Notes under the pieces: generated by a model
What the model was told of the DNA's origin: nothing
The model's input: the letters and a program-made list of their open reading frames with translations, nothing else
Database searches by the model: none
Made by a program: the position numbers and the translations under genes
Part shown: positions 17,196-24,849 of the stretch, piece after piece
How the letters are laid out: each line of letters starts with the position of its first letter
Numbering within the stretch: position 1 is the first letter of the stretch
NCBI RefSeq assembly: GCF_900143645.1
Contig: NZ_FRFD01000008.1
Coordinates: 59,595-123,594 of the forward strand
DNA: 64,000 bases
Source: Anaerocolumna xylanovorans DSM 12503
GTDB lineage: Bacteria > Bacillota > Clostridia > Lachnospirales > Lachnospiraceae
Direction: 5' to 3'

Positions 17196-18470
17196 ATGAA
17201 AGTATTAATAATCGGAGGCGGCGGCAGAGAACATGCCCTGGCTTATAAAATCGCACAAAGCAAAAAGGTAAATGCTCTTTACTGTGCACCGGGAAATGCA
17301 GGTATTGAAGAGTATGCAGTTTCGGTACCCATTGGAGTAATGGAATTTGACAGGCTTGCAGATTTTGCGGTAAAGGAAGGAATTGATTTAACTGTTGTGG
17401 GACCTGATGATCCATTAGTTGGTGGAATTGTTGACGTATTTCTTGAAAGGGGGCTAAGAGTATTTGGCCCTAAGAAGGATGCAGCTATCATAGAAGGTTC
17501 CAAGGCATTCTCAAAAGAACTAATGAAGAAATACAACATTCCTGCCGCTGCATCGGAAACCTTTCATACAGCAAAAGCTGCCTATTCCTATCTTGAAACC
17601 TGTCCTTATCCCGTAGTGTTAAAAGCAGACGGACTTGCCCTTGGAAAAGGAGTCTTGATATGCAATACCCCGGAGGAAGCACAGAATGGGGTTAAGCTTA
17701 TTATGGAAGATAAACAGTTCGGCCATGCCGGGGATGTTCTTGTTATTGAAGAATTCATGACAGGGAGAGAAGTGTCCATACTTGCATTTTGCGACGGAAC
17801 GGACATAGCTGTTATGACAAGTGCTCAGGATCATAAGCGGGCTCTTGACGGTGACCAGGGCCTTAATACAGGAGGAATGGGGACATTCTCCCCCAGTCCT
17901 TTCTATACGGAAGAAATCAATAGTTACTGTATGGAACATATCTATAAGCCCACTATGGCTGCTATGAAAAAAGAAGGCAGGAGTTTCACCGGTATACTTT
18001 TCGTCGGTTTAATGCTAACCCAAGAAGGGCCTAAGGTGCTTGAATACAATGCCAGATTTGGGGACCCTGAAACACAGGTAGTGCTGCCAAGATTGAAAAA
18101 TGATATTGTCGAGGTCTTTGAAAGCTGTATTGACGGACGCCTTTCTGATATAAAGCTGGAATTTGAGGACAATGCAGCAGTTTGTGTTGTGCTGGCATCC
18201 AAAGGATATCCGCTTTCCTATGAAAAGGGTTATATCATTGAAGGATTGGATAAAGCGAAGGAAAAAGATGGTGTTTTCGTGTTCCATGCCGGGACCAGAA
18301 AAGAAAACGGAAATACCGTAACTGCCGGAGGGCGTGTTCTGGGTGTTACGGCAACAGGCAGTACGTTAAAAGAAGCCAGGGAAAATGCTTACAAAGCAGC
18401 AGAGAGAGTGAGCTTTTCGAATAAATACAATAGAAGTGATATCGGAAAAGCAATAGATGAAATTGTATGA
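17196..18470 (+). CDS. purD: Phosphoribosylamine-glycine ligase PurD
   Basis: A 424-aa ATP-grasp enzyme joining glycine to phosphoribosylamine. The N-terminal VLIIGGGGREHALAYKI, the PSTA-like segment (VVLKADGLALGKGV), QDHKRALDGDQGLNTGGMG, and the metal-binding EYNARFGDPETQVVLPRL are all present. It is the last gene of the purE-M-N-D cluster; a terminator follows. Other steps of the pathway are not in this window. Confidence 0.97.
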   Translation: MKVLIIGGGGREHALAYKIAQSKKVNALYCAPGNAGIEEYAVSVPIGVMEFDRLADFAVKEGIDLTVVGPDDPLVGGIVDVFLERGLRVFGPKKDAAIIEGSKAFSKELMKKYNIPAAASETFHTAKAAYSYLETCPYPVVLKADGLALGKGVLICNTPEEAQNGVKLIMEDKQFGHAGDVLVIEEFMTGREVSILAFCDGTDIAVMTSAQDHKRALDGDQGLNTGGMGTFSPSPFYTEEINSYCMEHIYKPTMAAMKKEGRSFTGILFVGLMLTQEGPKVLEYNARFGDPETQVVLPRLKNDIVEVFESCIDGRLSDIKLEFEDNAAVCVVLASKGYPLSYEKGYIIEGLDKAKEKDGVFVFHAGTRKENGNTVTAGGRVLGVTATGSTLKEARENAYKAAERVSFSNKYNRSDIGKAIDEIV

Positions 18471-18490
18471 AATAGAAGGTGATTTTACTT

Positions 18491-18532
18491 ATAGAAAGAA
18501 AGGGCTATTTTGCAGCAGTCCTTTCTTTTTTT
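18491..18532 (+). terminator. Terminator after purD
   Basis: AGAAAGAAAGGGCT pairs with AG-CCTTTCTTT around ATTTTGCAGC and runs into a T-tract (TTTTTTT). Confidence 0.88.
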
Positions 18533-18593
18533 GTGTCAATAACCCTAAAGTAAAAGAATAATTTGGCAATGTCACAGAAGTGCCATAAGTATT

Positions 18594-18611
18594 TTGTACA
18601 ATTGTGTACAA
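18594..18611. promoter_or_regulatory. Inverted repeat TTGTACA/TGTACAA upstream of the SH3-glucosaminidase gene
   Basis: A 7-bp inverted repeat with a 4-bp centre lies about 50 bp before the start codon, possibly an operator. No cognate regulator is adjacent. Confidence 0.35.
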
Positions 18612-18659
18612 TTAAGGGACAAGCTGGAACGACTTTTTTGAAAAAGAAAGGGAATTGTG

Positions 18660-21323
18660 ATGAAAAGAAATAACTGCCAAAGAATTCTGGGACTATTGTT
18701 ATGTTTCATTGTCTTTACCATACAGGTACTGCCGCCAAATGCTTTGAAAGTACAAGCGAAAAGTGAGGGGGTTGTGACTGCCACCAGTTTATATATCCGC
18801 TCCGGTCCGGGGACAAGCTATGATGCCGTGAAAGTCAAGGGAAGCAATGCTTATATAAAACAAGGCGAAACAGTTACTCTGTTAAAGAAAGTGGGTGACT
18901 GGTACCTTATTACTTTCACTTATAGCGGATCAGAGGTAGAAGGCTATATATTAGGTACTTATGTTAAGAAAAACAATACTGCGTCCACTCCAACGCCAAC
19001 GCCGACGAAAGCACCGGCTGCTACGCCCACACCTTCAGACGGCAGCAGCACATCCTCCGGTAAAGAGGCCTATAAAATCAGTGCAGCTATAACGGCGACG
19101 AATGTTAACATTAGAAGTACAGCCAGTACAAGCGCTAAAAAACTTATTGCCTTAAGTAAGCCTCAAAAGGTAACCATAACAAATGAAGTAATTAAAAGTT
19201 CACAGAAATGGTATAGAATAACTTATACGGTAAACAAGAAAACTTCCGCCGGCTATGTTCTTAGCGACTATGTTAAACTTAACGTTACTGCGGCTGTAAA
19301 CGGTACGGTTTCGAAAGCTGTAAAACTGAAGAAGCTGGCTTCTGATAGTGCCGCCTATATAACGGACAGTAAAAAAAATATCATATCTGCTGCTGCCAAG
19401 GCTTCTGTTTCTATTCTTTCAGAAACCACAGACGGAAAGGGAAAGAAGTGGTTTAAGATCGTTTATAAAAAAGGAAATACGAAGTATACAGGCTATGCTC
19501 CTGCAAATCAGATATCATTTGCAAGTAAGGCTGTAACACCGACAGCTACTCCAACACCGACAGCTGCCCCCACGCCTGCGCCAACCAAAACCCCGACCCC
19601 GACGGTTAAGCCCACGCCTACACCAACTGTCAAACCTACCCCCACCCCGACGGTTACACCAACGCCCACACCTACTCCGACAACAGGCGCTGGAATGGAA
19701 GGAATCGTGCAATTTGCCGGAACGGTGTATGTATATGTTAATATAGCCGTAAGTCAGGACTTTTTGCTGACAACTGCCTATGCTCCTGTTACTCTTACTA
19801 CGAATGAAAAAGTCACGATATTAAATACAGTAGTTCAGGATTCTGTTTCCTGGTATTATGTAAGCTTTACAAAAGGCGGGAAGGAAGCAAGAGGATATAT
19901 ACAGGCATCCTTTGTAGCGAAAGGGACCGGTGGTTTTGTGGATAGTACTGTTATGGACTTCTTAAATAATCCTGCCACAACCCCTGCCTTGACGCCTACT
20001 CCCACCCCAACCTCCGGAACTGGTACCGGTAATATTGATTTTGAAAGCTATTTAACTGCCCAGGGTTTCCCGGAGAGCTATAAGGCAAGTCTTAGGCTGC
20101 TTCACCAGGCACATCCTTCCTGGGTGTTTAATGCATATCAGACAGGAATTGACTGGCAGACAGCAATTGCAAAAGAGAGTTCTCTGGGTGTGAACCTGGT
20201 CACCAAAAATAAAAGCTATGAATGGCTATCCTTTGGAACAGGGGCATATAATTGGGCGAAAGATTCTTTTATACCCTTTGACGGGTCAACCTGGGTTACG
20301 CCTTCCACGGATGGGTTAAAATATTATATGGATCCCAGAAACTTTTTGACGGAAAAAGGAATTTTCCAGTTTGAAACCCTTACATATAACAGTCAATACC
20401 AGAATGCGACAGGTGTTGAAAGCATCCTTTATAACACACCTCTTTACAATGCTTCCTATACCTATACGGATAATACCGGTGTTGCTTTGACAAAAACCTA
20501 TTCTGAGACTTTTATGGCTGCGGCCTTGTATTCAGGTGTAAGTCCGTATCATCTTGCCAGTCGTTCCAAGCAGGAGGTAGTAACTGGTACTACAAGCTTA
20601 AGCAATAGTGTAAGCGGTAAGGTATCGGGCTATGAAGGCTTATATAATTTCTTTAATATCGGAGCTTATAACAGCACTTCCTCCGGCGGAGCTGTCATTA
20701 ATGGTTTAAAATATGCCAGGAATGGAGTTACAAGCAGCAGCTTAAACAGCCAATACCTTATACCTTGGGATAGTCCCTATGACGCCATTGTCGGCGGAGC
20801 ATACATAATCGGCAGTACATATATTAAGAGAGGACAGGATACAATATATCTTCAGAAATTTAATATGACCACTACGTCCACCTTCTCACACCAGTATATG
20901 TCTAATATTGAAGCACCTAATTCGGAGGCTTCAAAAACCTATGCTGCTTACAGCAATATGAGTACTATGCCGTTAGTCTTTTCCATACCGGTATATTTAA
21001 ACATGCCGGCTACAAACTGCCCCATACCGGCAAAGGCTTATAATCCTAACAATTGGCTGAAATCGCTTTCCATAGATGGATATACCCTGTCACCTACCTT
21101 TGATTTAACGAAAGACCAGCAATATTCCTTAATTGTGCCCAATAAGGTTGCTTCAATTAATGTATCGGCAGCGGCAGTCAGCACAGCAGCGACAGTCCAG
21201 GGGACCGGAAGTATATTGCTGAATGAAGGAATGAATATGGTAACGGTAACGGTTACAGCCCAAAACGGAAATATAAGAAACTATGTCATCAATGTTTATA
21301 GAGAAGCTGCGGTAGTGCAGTAA
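18660..21323 (+). CDS. Secreted bacterial-SH3 / N-acetylglucosaminidase-like cell-wall hydrolase
   Basis: An 887-aa exported protein; the start is ATG at 18660 after AAAGGG, with a signal peptide ending near VQAKSEG. The order is: SH3_3 domain (residues about 40-105, TSLYIRSGPGTSYD), a Pro/Thr linker, a second SH3-like domain (NVNIRSTASTSAKK), a third SH3-like domain, a long repeated PTP/TPTPT linker, a fourth SH3-like domain, another linker, then a glucosaminidase-like catalytic domain (SYLTAQGFPESYKASLRLLHQAHPSW-type start, ESILYNTPLYNASYTY, YSGVSPYHLASRSKQE, FNIGAYNSTSSGG). The last about 85 residues are a cadherin-like beta-sandwich (PF12733-like). It probably remodels peptidoglycan outside the cell. 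It is followed directly by its membrane-bound partner gene. Confidence 0.85.
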   Translation: MKRNNCQRILGLLLCFIVFTIQVLPPNALKVQAKSEGVVTATSLYIRSGPGTSYDAVKVKGSNAYIKQGETVTLLKKVGDWYLITFTYSGSEVEGYILGTYVKKNNTASTPTPTPTKAPAATPTPSDGSSTSSGKEAYKISAAITATNVNIRSTASTSAKKLIALSKPQKVTITNEVIKSSQKWYRITYTVNKKTSAGYVLSDYVKLNVTAAVNGTVSKAVKLKKLASDSAAYITDSKKNIISAAAKASVSILSETTDGKGKKWFKIVYKKGNTKYTGYAPANQISFASKAVTPTATPTPTAAPTPAPTKTPTPTVKPTPTPTVKPTPTPTVTPTPTPTPTTGAGMEGIVQFAGTVYVYVNIAVSQDFLLTTAYAPVTLTTNEKVTILNTVVQDSVSWYYVSFTKGGKEARGYIQASFVAKGTGGFVDSTVMDFLNNPATTPALTPTPTPTSGTGTGNIDFESYLTAQGFPESYKASLRLLHQAHPSWVFNAYQTGIDWQTAIAKESSLGVNLVTKNKSYEWLSFGTGAYNWAKDSFIPFDGSTWVTPSTDGLKYYMDPRNFLTEKGIFQFETLTYNSQYQNATGVESILYNTPLYNASYTYTDNTGVALTKTYSETFMAAALYSGVSPYHLASRSKQEVVTGTTSLSNSVSGKVSGYEGLYNFFNIGAYNSTSSGGAVINGLKYARNGVTSSSLNSQYLIPWDSPYDAIVGGAYIIGSTYIKRGQDTIYLQKFNMTTTSTFSHQYMSNIEAPNSEASKTYAAYSNMSTMPLVFSIPVYLNMPATNCPIPAKAYNPNNWLKSLSIDGYTLSPTFDLTKDQQYSLIVPNKVASINVSAAAVSTAATVQGTGSILLNEGMNMVTVTVTAQNGNIRNYVINVYREAAVVQ

Positions 21324-21353
21324 GTGAACGGAACACGGAAGGAGATGACCGGA

Positions 21354-22589
21354 TTGAGAAATAAATATAAAATTGTATTCAGGTTATTATTGCTTTTTGT
21401 TTTGCCTTTCTTAACCTTTAGGATATGTGAGGCAGCAAGCGCCAACATAGATATAACAGCCAAGGATAAGACAGTAAAAAAAGGAGATACGGTAATTGTG
21501 AGTATTTACCTGACTTCTGATGATCTCATAGGAGATTTTGAAGGGTATTTATCATATAATGCTGATATATTGGAATTTGATAATGACGGAGGAGTTGCGG
21601 CCGGAGGAGAAGGTCTGGTAAAAATAACGGATACCAATGTGCCGCAGGGAGATACGGAAAGAAAATACGCACTGAAATTCCATACACTTGACTATGGGGA
21701 AGCAGTTCTGTCTCTTACAGATGAGACTGGTGTGTACGCTTTTGATACCGGAGATAATATGTCGGTTTCCCGGAACCAGTTGAAAATAGAAGTTGTATCG
21801 GATAAATCTGTTTCTGATAATACAAACTTAAAAGAGCTTAAGATAACTCCCGGAACACTTTCAAAGGAATTTTCAAAGGAAAATACAAGCTATCAGGTAA
21901 CGGTAGGTTTGGATATAAATCAATTGGTAATCAGTGCTTTAGCAGAGGATGACAAGGCCACTGTGTCCATAACGGGAAATAAAGATTTTAAAACAGGGCA
22001 TAATACAGTTGAAATCAGCGTGAAGGCGCAATCCGGAAAAGTCAGGACCTATACAATAGATGTATTAAAGGAAGAGGCAAGCGAAGAGACAGGGGAAGAG
22101 AATCCCGGCCAGGATAAGGGAGAGGTTGTTGACAGTACGGCAATCGGTAAATTACAGCTTGAGAAGGAAGCTGATAATACTTACCTTACCGGTGGTTTCT
22201 ATCTGCATCTTCTTACACCCGGTGAGGATGTGACAATACCGGAGGGTTATGAAAAAACTTCTCTTATAGTAGATGGTACGGCAATCACGGTATATGCAAA
22301 TACCTTGGATTTAGACAGTGATTTCCTTTTGGTATATGGTGAGAACAAAAGCGGGTTAAAAGGCTTCTATCAGCTGGACAGAAGAGAAAATACCGTTCAG
22401 CGGTTCAATCCCGTGTCAGTAAAAGAGGGAGAAAAGTTAGTGATACCCAAAAATGCCAGAAATATAGAACACTATCAGAATCAGATTGTGATTCTTGGGA
22501 TAGTGGCAGCTGTCCTGTTAGGAATCTGCAGTGCTTTAGCAATCGGTATAATCAGAATGGTTTTAAAAAATAAGAATACGGAAGACTAA
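21354..22589 (+). CDS. Membrane-anchored cohesin-like / cadherin-like surface protein
   Basis: A 411-aa protein. The start is TTG at 21354, nine bases after AAGGAG, which makes a proper signal peptide (MRNKYKIVFRLLLLFVLPFL); upstream in-frame codons sit on or before that site. Residues about 30-145 resemble the cohesin/Ig-like fold (VKKGDTVIVSIYLTSDDL, FEGYLSYNADILEFDNDGG). A PF12733-like beta-sandwich follows (LKELKITPGTLSKEFSKENT), of the kind that ends the upstream protein. After an acidic linker, the C-terminus has one membrane helix (VILGIVAAVLLGICSALAIG) and a short basic tail. It starts 30 bp after the glucosaminidase gene, so the two are likely translated together and act together at the wall. 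Confidence 0.75.
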   Translation: MRNKYKIVFRLLLLFVLPFLTFRICEAASANIDITAKDKTVKKGDTVIVSIYLTSDDLIGDFEGYLSYNADILEFDNDGGVAAGGEGLVKITDTNVPQGDTERKYALKFHTLDYGEAVLSLTDETGVYAFDTGDNMSVSRNQLKIEVVSDKSVSDNTNLKELKITPGTLSKEFSKENTSYQVTVGLDINQLVISALAEDDKATVSITGNKDFKTGHNTVEISVKAQSGKVRTYTIDVLKEEASEETGEENPGQDKGEVVDSTAIGKLQLEKEADNTYLTGGFYLHLLTPGEDVTIPEGYEKTSLIVDGTAITVYANTLDLDSDFLLVYGENKSGLKGFYQLDRRENTVQRFNPVSVKEGEKLVIPKNARNIEHYQNQIVILGIVAAVLLGICSALAIGIIRMVLKNKNTED

Positions 22590-22600
22590 TTGAAAAAAAC

Positions 22601-22645
22601 TTGACTTTAGGCTTATATTTGTTATACTAAAGGTATAACAAATAT
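22601..22645 (+). promoter_or_regulatory. Promoter and perfect palindromic operator of the gntR-mcsA-mcsB-clpC operon
   Basis: TTGACT (22601-22606) and TATACT (22623-22628) with a 16-bp spacer form a good promoter. A perfect 13-bp inverted repeat, ATATTTGTTATAC (22615-22627) and GTATAACAAATAT (22633-22645) around TAAAG, covers the -10 and start region. This is the expected layout for autorepression by the GntR protein encoded next. No CtsR heptad repeat is seen. Confidence 0.85.
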
Positions 22646-22670
22646 AACGCGGGTTTCAGGAGGTGGTAAT

Positions 22671-23057
22671 TTGATAGTGACTATTGATTTTAATAGTGAT
22701 GAAGCTTTCTATGTCCAGCTGTGTAATCAGATTATATTTGGTATAGCCAATGCAGAGTTCAGAGAAGGTGACAATCTGCCTTCTGTCCGTGATTTAGCAG
22801 AAGATATTGGTATTAACATGCATACTGTTAATAAAGCATATACTATTTTAAGGCAGCAGGGGTATGTTAAGCTGGACCGCAGAAAAGGTGCGGTAATCGC
22901 CGTAAGTGCCGATAAATATAAGGCCATGGAGGAACTGGCAAATGAGATGCGGGTGCTTCTTGCTAAAGCAGTTTGCAAGAATATCAGCAGTGAAGAAGTC
23001 CATGAAATCGTAGAGCAAATATTTTGTGATTTCTGTTCCGTTGACAGAGAAAAGTAA
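22671..23057 (+). CDS. YtrA-type GntR family transcriptional regulator
   Basis: A 128-aa GntR regulator with TTG start after AGGAGG (22658-22663). It has the N-terminal winged helix (QLCNQIIFGIANAEFREGDNLP, SVRDLAEDIGINMHTVNKAYTILRQQGYV) and only a short C-terminal helical tail, as in the YtrA subgroup. YtrA-type proteins usually control ABC transporter genes. Here it occupies the place of ctsR, directly before mcsA-mcsB-clpC, and a perfect palindrome sits on its promoter. It therefore probably regulates this heat-shock/proteolysis operon. The role is inferred; the family is clear. Confidence 0.88.
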   Translation: MIVTIDFNSDEAFYVQLCNQIIFGIANAEFREGDNLPSVRDLAEDIGINMHTVNKAYTILRQQGYVKLDRRKGAVIAVSADKYKAMEELANEMRVLLAKAVCKNISSEEVHEIVEQIFCDFCSVDREK

Positions 23058-23098
23058 AGCCCGTAACTGAAATCACATCCGGATGGGAGGATGTAGCT

Positions 23099-23647
23099 AT
23101 GTTGTGTGATAAATGCAAAAAAAATGAAGCCAAAGTTTATTATACGGAAATCATAAATGGAGAAAAGAAAGAACAGCATTTTTGTGAAGAATGTGCATTG
23201 GAATACACCTCTTTTTCCATGGGTTCAGGTATGCTTAGCCAGGAAATGACTCTTGGAAGCCTGTTATCCTCCATACTTGGGAACTATGCTTCTCCAGGTA
23301 ACCTGCATGGAACAGAACAAACAGAAAAAGAACCTGTGTGCAAGGCTTGCGGAATGACCTATTCAGAATTCCTAAAGGAAGGGCGTTTCGGATGTGCGGA
23401 GTGCTATGATAGCTTTAAAAAGGGATTGGAAAAGAGCCTAAGAAACATTCAGGGTTCAGACACCCATACGGGTAAGAGGCCAAAAGGCTTTGAATCAGGA
23501 ACTGAAAAGCTTGTAAAAGAGCTTCCAGAAATAGATAAACTTTCAATAAAGTTACAGGATGCAATTGAAAAAGAGGAATTTGAGGAGGCAGCCAGATTAA
23601 GGGATCGAATCCGTCAGTTAAAAAAGGAGGAGATAAACAATGCCTAA
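23099..23647 (+). CDS. mcsA: McsA, zinc-finger and UVR-domain activator of the McsB kinase
   Basis: A 182-aa protein. The N-terminal half has two CxxC pairs for each of two zinc sites (MLCDKCKKNEA ... FCEECALEY, and VCKACGMTY ... GCAECYDSF). The C-terminal about 40 residues are a UVR motif (LQDAIEKEEFEEAARLRDRI). McsA activates McsB and helps handle damaged or misfolded proteins delivered to ClpC. It overlaps mcsB by 8 bp. Confidence 0.93.
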   Translation: MLCDKCKKNEAKVYYTEIINGEKKEQHFCEECALEYTSFSMGSGMLSQEMTLGSLLSSILGNYASPGNLHGTEQTEKEPVCKACGMTYSEFLKEGRFGCAECYDSFKKGLEKSLRNIQGSDTHTGKRPKGFESGTEKLVKELPEIDKLSIKLQDAIEKEEFEEAARLRDRIRQLKKEEINNA

Positions 23648-24674
23648 ATGGTATAAAGAGACAGGTAAGAACAGTGATGTAGTGATTTCCAGCCGCATAC
23701 GTCTGGCAAGAAATCTAAAAGAATATCCTTTTTCCTCCAAAATTACCAAGGAGCAGGCTTTAGAACTGGTAGAGAGATTGAAGGGTGCAACTCCCGTTCT
23801 GGAAGTGAAAGAGGAAAAGAAATATTTCAGCTGTAATGTAGATATCCTCTCAGATGCCGAAAAGACGGCTATGGTGGAGAGGCATATAATAAGTCCCCTG
23901 TTATTGGCCAGAGAGCAGAGCACCGGACTTATATTATCGGAAGATGAAAGAATCAGCATTATGCTGAATGAAGAGGACCATATTAGGATACAGTCGATTA
24001 CCGGCGGAATGAATATCATGGGAGCATTTACAGAGGCTAATGCGGCAGACGATATTGCAAGTGAGCTCTTTGAATATGCCTATCATGAGAAATATGGCTA
24101 TTTAACGTCCTGTCCGACCAATGTAGGGACGGGACTTAGAGCCTCCTATATGATGTTTTTGCCGGCACTTAATGTTACCGGTAAGATTACAAAGCTGGCA
24201 GAAGAACTGTCACAATACGGAATTGTCCTAAGGGGCACTTATGGGGAAGCCTCAAAAAGTGTCGGTAACCTCTATCAGATATCCAATCAGAAGACCCTTG
24301 GAAGTACTGAAAGGGAAATAATAGAAAGCCTTAACCGAATCGTAGAACAGGTGATGAAGCAGGAGCGCAGATATCGGGAGTATATTTTAACCCATAGTTA
24401 TGATGAATTTGAAGATAAGGTTCACCGTTCCTATGGCGTATTAAAATATGCAAAGCAGTTATCTTCTGCCGATGCCATGACCCTGTTGTCACAGGTGAAA
24501 TTAGGATTCGATCTGGAACTGCTTAACTTAAAGGAAGATTGTAATGTACATGAACTGATGATGGAAATTCAGCCCGGCAATTTGCAGTGCATATTGGATA
24601 AGAATATGGGCAGCGGACAAAGAGACCGGTTCCGGGCAGAATATATCAGGGAGAAGCTTCCCGATATGGTATAG
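23640..24674 (+). CDS. mcsB: Protein arginine kinase McsB
   Basis: A 344-aa member of the ATP:guanido phosphotransferase family that phosphorylates protein arginines, marking them for ClpC-ClpP. Motifs include VISSRIRLARNLKEYPF, TSCPTNVGTGLRASYM (the catalytic Cys lies in this segment) and RGTYGEASKSVGNLYQISNQ. Length matches the family. It is coupled to mcsA and followed by the repeat element that precedes clpC. Confidence 0.95.
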   Translation: MPKWYKETGKNSDVVISSRIRLARNLKEYPFSSKITKEQALELVERLKGATPVLEVKEEKKYFSCNVDILSDAEKTAMVERHIISPLLLAREQSTGLILSEDERISIMLNEEDHIRIQSITGGMNIMGAFTEANAADDIASELFEYAYHEKYGYLTSCPTNVGTGLRASYMMFLPALNVTGKITKLAEELSQYGIVLRGTYGEASKSVGNLYQISNQKTLGSTEREIIESLNRIVEQVMKQERRYREYILTHSYDEFEDKVHRSYGVLKYAKQLSSADAMTLLSQVKLGFDLELLNLKEDCNVHELMMEIQPGNLQCILDKNMGSGQRDRFRAEYIREKLPDMV

Positions 24675-24681
24675 ATTAAGG

Positions 24682-24833
24682 AGATATTCGATTCATTTTT
24701 CAAATTTCTATTGGAGCAGTATCGTGTAGATTGCAAGCAATCTATTGGCGGGCCTGCGATATGCATGGGGATTAAGCTGAAAAATGAATTTTCAATTACG
24801 AATTAACGAATATCCAGTCAAAGATCGGATATT
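24682..24833 (+). repeat. Structured interspersed element, copy A, between mcsB and clpC
   Basis: The core (about 24694-24774) is about 90% identical to a second copy at 55714-55795. It is nested with inverted repeats: ATTCATTTTTCA (24691-24702) with TGAAAAATGAAT (24778-24789), TATCG with CGATA, and TAGATTGC with GCAATCTA. GATATTCG (24682-24689) and CGAATATC (24807-24814) are also complementary. A second hairpin, GAATATCC (24808-24815) with GGATATTC (24826-24833), sits just before the clpC ribosome binding site. A related 3' flank recurs at the right edge of the window. Confidence 0.8.
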
Positions 24834-24849
24834 CAGAAAAGGAGTTAAT

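Noticed and set aside
19515..19712. Gly/Arg/Cys-rich minus-strand frame
   Set aside because: It is the reverse image of the Pro/Thr linker of the SH3-glucosaminidase gene.
22590..22670. CtsR operator upstream of the clpC operon
   Set aside because: No tandem GGTCAAA heptads are present. The region instead contains a perfect 13-bp palindrome fitting the GntR gene.
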